This document shows positions 34,650 to 46,187 of a stretch of 64,000 bases of DNA, in pieces. The DNA comes from Humulus lupulus (lineage: Eukaryota; Streptophyta; Magnoliopsida; Rosales; Cannabaceae), in NCBI RefSeq assembly GCF_963169125.1, contig NC_084795.1, positions 192,236,214 through 192,300,213 of the forward strand, given 5' to 3'. Within the stretch, counting starts at the first letter, position 1; each line of letters begins with the position of its first letter. The notes under the pieces were generated by a model, which saw only the letters and a program-made list of their open reading frames with translations, did not search any database and had not been told where the DNA came from. The position numbers were made by a program, and so were the translations under genes.

Positions 34650-36010
34650 TTATTGATAGTACTTGTACATGTGTTCTCCAGTCAAATAGCGAGGAATGAG
34701 ATCTCCATTTAAGCGAGCAAGTTTGTAAGTGCCTGGATGGAGGACTTCTTCAATTTGGTACTCCAGCAGCCTGGTCACGGGTGTTGAGGAAAACCCTTCG
34801 AAGTACTAGATCTCCGACACTGAATTTTCATTTGCGTACTTTAGAATTGAAATACTAGGTGACCTTTTGCTAGTACGCTGCTACTCGGAGTTGGGCTTGC
34901 TCACGCTTTTCATCGATGAAATCTAGAGATTCCATCAACAGCTGGCTATTGGAGCCTTGATCGTACATTACTCTTTAATGCGACGGTGGATCTAACTCAA
35001 CAGGAAGCATAGCCTCAAATCCATAGGCTAAAGAAAATGGAGTATGGTATGTTGTTGTTCGATGAGAAGTTCTGTATAACTAGAGGACTTCAGGCAATTG
35101 TTCTACCCATGCCCCCTTCGCTTCCTCAAGCCTTTTCTTCAGAGTATCTTTTAGCGTTTTATTGATTGCCTTGACTTTTTCGTTTGCTTGAGGATGAGCA
35201 ACTAAAGAAAAGCTCTTGATAATTCCATGTCGTTCGCAAAAATCTGTGAATATATCACTATCAAACTGGGTGTCGTTGTTTGAGACAATCTTTCTTTGCA
35301 ATCCATAGCGACACATGATGTTTTTGACTACGAAATCCAGCACTTTCTTGGTTGTTATAGTTGCAAGTGGCTTAGCTTTGGCCCATTTAGTGAAGTAATT
35401 GACGGCCACTACAGCGTACTTGACGCCGCCCTTTCCTATGGGCAGAGATTCGATTAGATCTATACCCAGACTACGAATGGCCACGAACGTTGCATCTGTT
35501 TTAGCTCATTAGGAGCTGCTCGTGGAATTTTGGAGAACCTTTGGAATTTATCACACCTCCACACAAATTCCATTGAGTCTTCATTCATTGTTGGCCAGAA
35601 GTGTCCTTGCCTTAGGATCTTTTTTGATAAACTTTACCCCCCAGCATGGTCCCCACAAAAGCCTTCGTGGACCTCTCTCATCAATTCTTTGGCTTTCTCT
35701 TTCGAAATACACTTGAGGAGTGGCATTGAGTATCCCCTTTGGTACAACATTCCATTGACCAGGATATACCTAGCAGCCCGCCGCTGAAGGGTCCTGGCTT
35801 TGTTTCTGTCTGTTGGTAACACGCCCTGCATCAAGTACTCTATGTAAGATGCCATCCATGTGTCCGCCGCCTGAATCACCAAAGAGGTCTCTTCTACTCG
35901 GATGCTCGATGTAGATATCTGTTCAACCGACACTATGTTTAGAGTGTCAGAATCCTTGGCACTTGCTAACTTGGCCAAAGCATCAACGTTTGAATTTTGG
36001 TCGTGAGGTA
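34650..36010 (-). pseudogene. Element E pol: integrase
   Basis: Minus strand, ending KYYQ then TAA at 34652-34650. The zinc-binding region is at about 35580-35660 (VHEGFCGDHAGG), the core at 35080-35484, the C-terminal domain to 34650. All three catalytic acidic positions are changed: VNYFTKW where the first D is expected, SNNDTQF where the second D is expected, and ANEKVKAINK where E is expected. The changes are mostly G-to-A on the coding strand. Stops lie near 35460, 35520 and 35620. Homologous to 19316-20423. It cannot be active. Confidence 0.9.
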
Positions 36011-37526
36011 CTTGTTAGAGAGTGTACTTATCAAACTCTGCCAATAGATCCTTTGCTTTATCTAAGTAAGCAACCATTTTTATTCCTCGGGCCTGATACT
36101 CTCCAATGATTTGATTGACCACTAGTTGAGATTCACTGTAGATATCAAGTGACTTTATGTGCATGCTTTTGGCTAGCCGTAATCCTGTGACTAGTGCTTC
36201 ATATTCAGCTTCGTTATTAGAGGCAGTGAAGTCGAATCTGATCGTGTAGTGAAATCGATGCCCCTCAGGCGTTTTCAAAATCACTGCTGCTCCTGCGTGG
36301 TGTTCATTAGAAGAATCATTTGTAAACAACTTCAAAGAAGGAGTTTGACTTTGAAACTCAGGGTCTTCAGGCCCTTCTAGCTGGTCGTTGTCTAGAAGCC
36401 CAGTGAGTTTTGCGACGAAGTCTGCCAGGGCTTGTCCTTTTATCGCTGATCGTGGCAAGTAGAAGATATCAAATTGCCCAAGTTCAACCGCCCATTTCAA
36501 CAATCAGCCTGCGGCTTTTGGCTTCTGCAGAACTTGCCGTAGAGGCTGGTCGGTTAACACTATGATTGGGTGAGCCTGGAAGTAGGGCCGCAGCTTCCTG
36601 GAGGCTAAGATTAAGCAATAATCTAAGTTTTCAATAGGTGGATACCGCAGCTCCGCTCTTATTAGCCTCTTGCTTAAATAATAAACAACCTTCTGCATGC
36701 ATTCTTCTTCTCTTACTAGGACAGCGCTAGCATCGTATTCTGTGATCGCCAAGTAAATGAACTAAGTTTCTTTATCAACCGGCTTTGATAGAATCGGTGG
36801 CTGCGACATGTGAGTCTTTAAGGCTTGAAAAACCTGTACGCATTCCTCCATCCATTCAAATTTCTTTTTGCCTCTAAGTAGATTAAAAAATGGAACGCAT
36901 TTGTTAGTCGATTTGGAAATAAATCTACTGAGAGCAGCAATTCTTCCAGTTCGGCTTTGAACATCCTTGATCTTCATTGGAAATTTCATATTGACCAAGG
37001 CCTTGATCTTCTCATGATTGGTCTCAATTCCTCGCGAGTTTACTATAAATCCCAAGAAATTCCTTGATCCTACTCTGAAGGAGCATTTGAGGGGATTCAA
37101 CTTCATCTGATATTTGTTCAAGACATTGAAGCATTCTTGCAAGTCCCCTATATGCCCTTCTGCCTTTTTTGACTTAACCAACATGTCATTGACATATACT
37201 TCTATGTTTGTGACAATCAATTCCTTAAACATGTGGTTGACCAGTCGTTGGTAAGTCGCACCTGCATTTTTCAAACTGAAGGGCATTACTTTGTAACTGT
37301 AAAGCCTGTATCAGTCTAAAAGCTAGTTTGATCCTCATCAGGAGGATGCATACTGATATGATTATATCCAGAGTATGCATCCATGAATGGGAGAATCTCG
37401 TGCCCTGCGGTGGCATCGACGTTGGTCGATTCTAGGGAGTGGGAAATAATCTTTAGGGCAGGCTTTATTAAGGTCTGTGAAATCCACGCATGTTCGCCAC
37501 TTGCCATTTAGCTTGGGAACAAGCAT
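36011..37526 (-). pseudogene. Element E pol: reverse transcriptase (part) and RNase H
   Basis: Minus strand. It starts abruptly at 37526 in the RT N-terminal region (LVPKLNGKW), where element G inserted. RT continues with DAYSGYNHISM (near 37370), KNAGATYQRLVN (near 37260) and the catalytic box as YVND where YVDD is expected (near 37195). RNase H is in two pieces: ITEYDASAVLVREEE (36504-36752) and SNNEAEYEALVTGLR, with ESQLVVNQIIGEYQARG (36015-36503). Stops and shifts lie near 37290, 36760 and 36504. The catalytic change alone would stop RT activity. Confidence 0.9.
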
Positions 37527-39960
37527 TGTAACGCCCCACTTCCTTAGAGCCGTTACTAAGTGATTTTTAAGACTAAACAGTGTGCAATGAACTCGCTAAC
37601 CGAGGTTTTGAGACAAAAGTGTGACTAATTAAAATTTAAGGCTGTAATCTTAGAAAATGCGTCGTTTCATTTAAAACTGCTAGTATTAAACACTTGGGAT
37701 CCCAAAATAAGGTTTGAAAACTATTTACATCTTGAAATAAGTTTACAGTTGATAATTCATAAAATCATAGATTATTACAGCCATTTTCAAATAAACCCCC
37801 AACCAAAGCAGTCGGGCAGGCCAAACATGTACGCGTCGCTTCACGCTCTCCGCACTCATGGTTGGTTGACTCAGGCATTGCCCTTACCTGCAACACAGAG
37901 CACCCGTGAGCCGAAGCCCAGCAAGAAAACTCATGCAGAACATAACATATGCAAATATACAGTAAATCATAACAGATAATCCACAGAAAACAAGTCAACC
38001 ATTAGACTAAGCAAACACGGCCATGCTGCCCCCGAGGCCTTACCAAAGCCTAGGGTTTCGGTTCTCACCGCGAGGATAACTCATGTATCCCTTGGGTCCC
38101 ACCCTGAATATAAGCATCCCATGTGCTGTGTGTTACTTTCGGCCCCACGGCTGTACCCGGCCTACGCCGCACTCGGCCCTTGCCGTTCATTTCATCATAA
38201 TCACACATAGCATAAATCAAGCAACATTCAAACAAATGCTAATTCAATTAAATCTGCACCCTAACATGTAATGCAGTATAGGGCCACGCCCGGCAATCAT
38301 CTCATCATGCAATCATGCAATATAGGGCCATGCCCCGCAATCACACTATGGGCCCACGCCCCATTCTACGGGTGTTATAGTTTTCTTACCTGACAATTCG
38401 ATAGTTAAAATCACCTGACTCCTTGAGCACGATCCCACTCGAGCCTTAGCGCACACCTAGGCACAAACATAGGTCAAAGTCAACACCGAACCCCAAGTCC
38501 GAATACCTAGCCTCGGGACCAATCCCGAGCCCCCGGGAAGTCCTAAATCCCCAAAACAAAGTGGCAGAATCAAGTCCCGAACCCTAGGTCAAAATCCCTC
38601 ATCAAAACTCAAAAATTCCCCTCTGTGAACAGTGCAGCGCTACAGCGCTCTAAAGAGGGCGCTGTAGCGCTACAAGCAGAATGCACCCCCCCAGAAACAG
38701 GGACTAGCACTACAGCGCCCACTGACTAGCGCTGTAGCGCTAGTTGCAGCCCAGAAAACCCAAAATCGCATTTCTGCAATTTCCTTCAACCAATTCAATC
38801 CCCAAACTTGTCCAAACCTTTCCAAGCCCAAAATCAAGCTTATAAACATCTCACACTCATCCTAAGCATCCCAAGAACTCAAAACCCAAGCACATTCAAC
38901 CCAAATCTCAAAATCTACCATGAACAACCCTAAACCAGAAATTCATGGAAACCACAAAGATAAAGTCTTAGAAATCATACCATTGCTTCGAATTTTGACC
39001 TTGATTCAACCCTAGGCCTCCTTAGCTTGCTCTCCCGCAAAGCTTGCCCAGAAATCCCCTAAGATTCCCATCAATCCAGCTTAGATACACAGCCCAAACC
39101 AGTCAAAACCCAAAACTGAAAACTCTAAAACTTACCTCAAACATTGATGTGTTCTTGCCAAATCTTCAAGTCTAACCCAAGATCCTTGATGCTCAGCCTA
39201 TCCTTGCTCTCCACTAAGCTATTCCCCAAGAAATTTGAAGAGAAGAGGTGCTAGAACCCCAAACCGATCCCTTCAAAACCCATCTGTTTTTCTCTCTTTC
39301 TTTCTTTCTTTTTCTTTCTTTCTTTTCAGCCTATTCTCTTTTCTACAAAATCCACTAAGTGTATAAAGCCTCATTTAACCTATCTCAAAGCCAAATGACC
39401 AAAATGCCCTTCCCATTAATTCTAAATCCTTTTGTCCAAGTAGGGCCATTTTAGTCATTTTACCCAATTCCCGCTAATCCTCAAGCGTCTCTAATATTTT
39501 CCCGTTGCTTCCCAATACCTGATAAATCACCAAATAATTATCCCCCATCATCAAAATAAATCTCAATCTATTTCTCTGAATTCCTGTTCATACCCCCAGG
39601 CTCGCCCCGAGCGTGGTATAAATTCCCGCTAAGACTTTCCGCTAGCCTGCTCATTGGGATCGCCTCGAGTCACAAATCACTGATACACCCATATACCACT
39701 GTGGTCTCAACAATCATCACATATTAATGCAGTTATGCCAAACATGGCCAAAATTACAATTATGCCCTTCTAACACGATCCGGGCCTACATGCATACTAA
39801 CATACATAGTCATGCATCTCAGATAAACAAATGGTCATATAACATGCTTTAAATCATAACCATTCATTTAAATCATTAAAATCACACATAAATCCCATCA
39901 TGCCCTCCTGGCACGCTAATCAAGGCCCTCAAGCCTTATTAGCGGATTTGGGTCGTTACA
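37527..39960 (-). repeat. 3' LTR of element G (type B)
   Basis: 2434 bp, plus-strand ends TGTAACGCCC and GGGTCGTTACA. The hairpin module is at 38632-38748 with almost perfect arms. A TTTCTTTCTTTC run lies at 39296-39330. The adjoining bases 39961-39995 are, on the minus strand, CGAGGACGAAAT and a GGAGGGGATAGT purine tract, which marks the end of the internal region. Confidence 0.93.
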
Positions 39961-42900
39961 ACTATCCCCTCCTCATAAAAATTTCGTCCTCGAAATTTAT
40001 CCAAACACATCAGTCAATAAACCCGCAACTCTGACCATAACTTCCAAGGTCCACCGCCTTTACTTTACTTTCCAACTACACTCTTACAAGAGTAACAATC
40101 TTGCCCCATAAGATCTTGTCTAATAGCCATACTCTCGATAGCCTCTCGTTACACCGCAACCCTGCCGAAGCCCCGGGTCTGCCTAGGTTACAATGACCAA
40201 TTCATTGTCTTAATCCTGATTCCAGAGATACTCAAACGTCGTCACCTTTACTAGGTGGGACTAACTTGTAGGCCCCGCTGGCCTAACCCTTAGTACAACT
40301 TCGGAATGCTAAGGTGAATCAAGAGTTAGAACTCTCCCTTCCCTCTCTGAACACCTTACAGATCCTCGTCTGTTATTACGCAGAGATGCAACTCTTTCCT
40401 TCCGGAACTTTATTTCCTCATAAATTAGCAATTTACCAGCTCTTTAATCTTTCAAATAGGCAGACACTCCTGCCTTAAGAAGTTTCAACGACCTCTTTGG
40501 CTTTCTCTCTGAACTAAAGCCAAACCGCAGTATTCACTATCCTTCACCTCTTACCAAGCCCTATGTCGCGTTACATTAACAAGACATCAGCAACTGCCAC
40601 CACGACTAACTTACCAGGGATTACACTTCCCTTAATACCTCAAGTATTCGCCTACTCAGCGCTCAACTTGATAAGACATTTGATAAACTTTCAGACTGCC
40701 AATTCACTTGCAATCAACTGATTAATCTAGGTTCCCACTCTGTTCTTTTTGTCCTCTAAATCCATTCCAACAATTTAAAATACTATAGGGTCTCAATTCA
40801 GTATCATCGACGTTCTATCCTGAAACGAGTTCACTTGACCCAACAACATTAACTCCCTCAACTGAGTTAATCTTTTCATGTCCAAACGCCTTACTTAAGG
40901 TCTATTGTGGTCCATTCCCATGGTACACTACCACATCACTTAACCCCTCAGGGCCCAAAGGAAAACACTAGGTTCCGTCACCCGCTCGACCCTCCCGGTA
41001 CGACGTACCCTAGGAGGTGGAATGATGTCCATTCGGAATTCTCATTCATAAGCCAAATCTAATTGGATCCTTCATCCATTCCTGGTATCCCAACTTGTAC
41101 CACCTTAGCAGGGTCCTTCCCTGCTTCAACCAAAGCCGTCACTTCGGATTCCATAGCTCAGTGACACTCACCAGCTAATCATACCTACTAGCGTTACGCC
41201 AACCTCAGTCGTCACCTTGTCCACTCTAATACAGTCTATGGTGCTATCCCCTGACTGCCACACGCCTCACAGCTAGGAGTTCCACCTCCAATTATAACTC
41301 CCCTCACTCAATCGAGGATTTCAAACACTGGTCGTCCATCTGTTACTTTTCACCGCATCTGGGTCTCGATGTTAACCTTCTTACTAATACCCAACACTCA
41401 AGTACCTCATCATAGATCAAGTCCTTTATGCCACCACTCTTAACTTAACCATAACACACACATATTCCAGCATTACCAGCTATTAATCAATTCTTACCTT
41501 GTCCTCTGAATTTCTTTCTGATTTGACACCACTCAGTCCGTCTAACCTCAAGTTTTACTGTTCTCCTCATCTCTGATGTAGTTGTCTCCGGAGGTGCTTG
41601 TGCAATAGATGACGCGCTTACCAGCCTCGTTATGCCTTCAATTCTTCAGACGTTCTTCATTAGCTTCTTTGCGGCTTCAGATCAATTCTTCTCTTACCTG
41701 TCCTTTCTTCTCGTAGCTCTAATCTGAGAACTCCTGACGACACCCAACTAACACTCCGTAGAACCTTACCTAAGACTCTGCCTTCTGGGTACTAACGTCT
41801 TCAGCATAATTATCAGTTGCTCACCATTTTCGTCTGGGAGTAATCCACATGCACTGCTCGTGAGCTTGAAGGGGACTTGCCCATACCGTTCACGCATTCT
41901 CCGCCTAAAGAACTTACCTGTGCTGCTGCAGCTTGAACCGTTCCAGAATCCTTGTTACCCATTCCTCACACCCTACCCGGTGCAACCTAATCAATTCACG
42001 AAAAGTCTTTATCCTTGGTTTCCAACTGGTAATAACCAGGTCGTAGATCAACTCTTGGGGACATCGTCCCATCTTGTATCCAACATTAAACTTTTGTTCT
42101 AACCCGACGATGCCAACAATCCCCGCAGTATAGCACACTGGCTACACCAGGCTCAGATTCCTTCGATCGCTTCAATTGACTTTCTGTCGGCCACAACCGT
42201 CTTTTACAACATTCCTTATACCAATCCTATCTGTAGTCTGACCTTGAAGTATCCCCTAAATCTTTCTTTACATGCCCACGTAATTTTCCCACTGATCACT
42301 TCTGTCTCCTTTACGTACTCCAGATGATATCCTCAACAATCCATCTGCCAGAGTTTCTAATTCCTTCTCAATAAGTATTACTGTCCTCAGCCTCTCGAAT
42401 GGCGCCATTGAGGCAACCTCTCTATGTCCATCACCCTCTCGGAGCATTCTCAACACCGAATCCTTCCAGTTCGCTACATGACCAAAGCATAAGCTCGTCA
42501 GTTAAATACTCACCCTTGAGGACTCAGCCTCGAACTTTGAATGTATCGCTGTACTCTGGTTCTCCGTTCCCTCACCATGGGAAATCCATCCCAGCATATC
42601 GAGTCATTCTATGTAGAAGTCCTCACCTGACCTCCTCTCAGGTGGCATCCTCTCCCCTATGCGCATACTAACTAACCTCCCTGGTTCCTGTCGCCAGCTC
42701 GACAACCACCTTAGCAATCAAGCTTCTTTCAAATCTCAAATTAGGTGCCCAAGCACTGTCTGGGGTCCTTCTACCTCAACAATCGTGAATCCAACCTTGC
42801 TGCGTTCTATCAAATAAAAGTACCATCCTTTCAACCAGACCTCTCCCCTTTCTTGGCAATTCCAGAAGCCACAACCCTATCCGGGGTTCTTTTAACTAGA

Positions 42901-44284
42901 TTGTCCCGGATCTATCTTTACTAATTCCATCAAAGGAAGCACTGCCCCTGCGGCTCTAGCACTCATGCTCTAATCATCAACCATCAGTTCCTCGACATCA
43001 TGGCCCTCTCCGCCATCCACATACATACGATAATTCCTTATATCAGGGCGGCCCAAGTTCCCTAGACTATTCCAGATCTCATAACCTTAAATGGGTCGCC
43101 ATCCAATTCTGGATACATCCGTCAGTATAAATTCCCAAATGAATTATCCAATTCACCAAACCCATTGATTTACACTGTTGTTACCCCCAACAGTCCAAGC
43201 CAAACTTATAAGTCCACCCGTCTCCACGGTTCAAATCATGTCTTATAATCCCTTCTAAAAATCATCATCTAGGTTCTTCCCAACCCATTGAGTCAGTACC
43301 TCATCCCGAGTACCAAATCCAAGCATCTCTCTGATTCAACATTTAACGCAGCCCTCTAATCGGGATCTCTCATCCTCTTAACCAAGGGTGGAATTAACTC
43401 TGGCCGTCTATTGATAATTTCCTTGTCAGTCTGTACTCTCCTCAACACCCGATGATAATACCCTTTAAGCCTTTCATACAGTACCCTTATCTGTCCATAC
43501 CTCACAGTAAACCGACACTGGTAACCTCACTGTCGAAACATCTAAATCAGCTATTCCCCAGAGAAAATCCGCTGTCCTTCTATCCCATCTCAACTAACAA
43601 ACTCCGCAGCTTACTCACACACTAGTGACTCTCTGCTGCTACTTTCAGGGATAACTGGAGATCTCAACTCCAACTTACATCTAGAAACCCCCCTTTTCAA
43701 CACAATATCAGGTGCCCAAACCCTTCTAGGAACCAACAACTCGAGTTCATCCGTCAAAACCGACCAACTCCTGAACTCTGTGGTTCCTACTCTGAACCAA
43801 ACCACCACTAGGTCCAAATATCCACAGGTATAATGCACACACAAGCATATACTAGTTCAAATCCACAATGATATACATTTAGCTACCAGATTTATCACCA
43901 CTAAGCATATCCATGCTCATCATGCTTCATACAAGCCAATATACAGATATAACATATGAATTTAATCCAGAAAATTAACCACATACACTCAATATGTGAA
44001 CCATTATCCTAATATTCATCCATATGCATAATAGTATTATTCAGCATGCATCAATCTCAACATGCAATAATCAAGGGCCCATCCCAACAGCATCTCATGC
44101 ATATGTCATCTCATTCCTCATGCTCCATATAAAATAAGCAGGCAAACAGGGCATTCAAACATATATTCAGACATGTCAATTAATCATACCAACCAACCCT
44201 GAGTCGAGATTGTCACTGACAGCGAGCGTACATGTTCGGTCGATGTCCAGAACCAATAAACCTTGGCTCGCTCTGATACCATTA
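39961..44284 (-). pseudogene. Element G interior: decayed gag-pol, no open frames
   Basis: Traces on the minus strand follow the Tekay order. Near 44205-44284 the leader and primer site match H. Near 43690-43740 sequence resembles the protease surroundings of H at about 4960-5010. Near 42010-42050 the bases encode the RT stretch GYYQL (as taccagttg) in a broken frame. Near 39961-40000 the pol end (FEDEI-type) is seen. No frame exceeds about 90 codons, and the region is shorter than in an intact Tekay element. Because the LTRs are nearly identical, the decay happened before the last transposition; proteins must have come from other elements. Confidence 0.75.
44254..44284 (-). promoter_or_regulatory. 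Second primer-binding site in element G
   Basis: On the minus strand, directly after the Cassandra LTR end GGCGTCACA, comes TAATGGTATCAGAGCGAGCC. The bases after it match the H leader after its own primer site. Confidence 0.88.
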
Positions 44285-44656
44285 TGTGACGCCCCACATC
44301 ACTATGGCTGCTTTCTGGAATGACGACTGGCCCTACAAACCAAGACAAGTCTTTCCAGTGTGCTTTGTCCTCACTAACACACTTCATGGGAAAACTTCCC
44401 AGGAGGTCACCCATCCCTAAATTACTCTAGGCCAAGCACGCTTAACCATGGAGTTCTCAAGTGATGGGCTACCGAAAAGAAGATGCATCTTCCAGATATA
44501 GGTAGTACCCATCAATCCATTTAAGCCCTCTTCAACTGTGTAGTACCATACCTACACAGTCTTAGAATCATTACACTTGACCTTCCCCAGGCGGTGTGGG
44601 ATTGCACAGCTTACCCGGTCTTTCCCCTTACGGATCACGGGATTCTGACTGTCACA
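44285..44656 (-). mobile_element. Cassandra-type TRIM LTR with 5S rRNA-like region
   Basis: 372 bp, minus-strand ends TGTGACAGTC and GGGGCGTCACA. The part at 44394-44457 is close to plant 5S rRNA on the minus strand: GGTTAAGCGTGCTTGG (A-box side) and GATGGGTGACCTCCTGGGAA (C-box side). Cassandra elements are the plant TRIM family known to carry 5S-derived sequence with pol III promoter boxes in their LTRs and to use a Met-tRNA primer site. It is not a functional 5S gene: the outer parts of 5S rRNA are absent. Confidence 0.88.
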
Positions 44657-44728
44657 ATCACCCCCCCTTATGGGCCCGACGTCCCCATCGGTCACACTTC
44701 CGGCTTGGTCAAGGCTCTGATACCAAGT
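44657..44728 (-). mobile_element. Cassandra-type internal domain
   Basis: On the minus strand: TTGGTATCAGAGCCTTGACC (primer site and following bases), then GACGTCGGGCCCATAAGGGGGGG (purine tract near 44660-44685), then the Cassandra LTR. It is about 72 bp, the short non-coding interior expected for a TRIM. It is joined at the primer site to the 5' LTR of element G instead of to a Cassandra LTR. Confidence 0.82.
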
Positions 44729-46187
44729 TGTAACGCCCTACTTCCTTAGAGCCGTTACTAAGTGATTTTTAAGACTAAACAGTGTGCAATGAACTCGCTA
44801 ACCAAGGTTTTGAGACAAAAGTGTGACTAATTAAAATTTAAGGCTGTAATCTTAGAAAATGCGTCGTTTCATTTAAAACTGCTAGTATTAAACACTTGGG
44901 ATCCCAAAATAAGGTTTGAAAACTATTTACATCTTGAAATAAGTTTACAGTTGATAATTCATAAAATCATAGATTATTACAGCCATTTTCAAATAAACCC
45001 CCAACCAAAGCAGTCGGGCAGGCCAAACATGTACGCGTCGCTTCACGCTCTCCGCACTCATGGTTGGTTGACTCAGCCATTGCCCTTACCTGCAACACAG
45101 AGCACCCGTGAGCCGAAGCCCAGCAAGAAAACTCATGCAGAACATAACATATGAAAATATACAGTAAATCATAACAGATAATCCACAGAAAACAAGTCAA
45201 CCATTAGACTAAGCAAACACGGCCATGCTGCCCCAAAGGCCTTACCAAAGCCTGGGGTTTCGGTTCTCACCGCGAGGATAACTCATGTATCCCTTGGGTC
45301 CCACCCTGAATATAAGCATCCCATGTGCTGTGTGTTACTTTCGGCCCCACGGCTGTACCCGGCCTACGCCGCACTCGGCCCTTGCCGTTCATTTCATCAT
45401 AATCACACATAGCATAAATCAAGCAACATTCAAACAAATGCTAATTCAATTAAATCTGCACCCTAACATGTAATGCAGTATAGGGCCACGCCTGGCAATC
45501 ATCTCATCATGCAATCATGCAATATAGGGCCATGCCCCGCAATCACACTATGGGCCCACGCCCCATCCTACGGGTGTTATAGTTTTCTTACCTGACAATT
45601 CGATAGTTAAAACACCTGACTCCTTGAGCACGATCCCACTCGAGCCTTAGCGCACACCTAGGCACAAACATAGGTCAAAGTCAAAACCAAACCCCAAGTC
45701 CGAATACCTAGCCTCGGGACCAATCCCGAGCCCCCGGGAAGTCCTAAATCCCCAAAACAAAGTGGCGGAATCGAAGCCCCGAACCCTAGGTCAAAATCCC
45801 TCATCAAAACTCAAAAATTCCCCTCTGTGAACAGTGCAGCGCTACAGCGCTCTAAAGAGGGCGCTGTAGCACTACAAGCAGAATGCACCCCCCCAGAAAC
45901 AGGGACTAGCGCTACAGCGCCCACTGACTAGCGCTGTAGCGCTAGTTGCAGCCCAGAAAACCCAAAATCGCATTTCTTCGATTTCCTTCAACCAATTCAA
46001 TCCCCAAACTTGTCCAAACCTTTCCAAGCCCAAAATCAAGCTTATAAACATCTCACACTCATCCCAAGCATCCCAAGAACTCAAAACCCAAGCACATTCA
46101 ACCCAAATCTCAAAATCTACCATGAATAACCCGAAACCAGAAATTCATGCAAACCACAAAGATAGAGTCTTAGAAATCATACCATTG
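44729..46187 (-). repeat. 5' LTR of element G, truncated
   Basis: Matches 37527-38985 almost base for base and stops at ACCATTG (46187). About 975 bp of the LTR's outer part is missing and replaced by a type-A LTR fragment of opposite orientation. The hairpin module is at 45836-45950. Confidence 0.92.

Larger units (their letters stand above)
37527..46187 (-). mobile_element. Element G: non-coding Tekay-type element carrying Cassandra sequence
   Basis: Minus strand: 5' LTR 46187-44729 (outer part missing), primer site, a Cassandra internal domain and LTR (44728-44285), a second primer site, 4.3 kb of interior without real genes, a purine tract, and the 3' LTR 39960-37527. The two LTRs differ at about 8 of the first 750-780 bases by eye, so G moved recently. 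Its interior nevertheless holds no frame over about 90 codons. The 3' LTR lies in the RT of element E (flank agcat, 37522-37526); the matching flank is lost. Confidence 0.88.

Noticed and set aside
42399..42671. A 90-codon plus-strand frame in the interior of G
   Set aside because: No recognisable domain, opposite to element sense, and no homologous frame at the matching place in F.
44394..44457. A 5S rRNA gene on the minus strand
   Set aside because: Only the central promoter part resembles 5S; the outer thirds are absent, and it lies in a TRIM LTR with matching ends.
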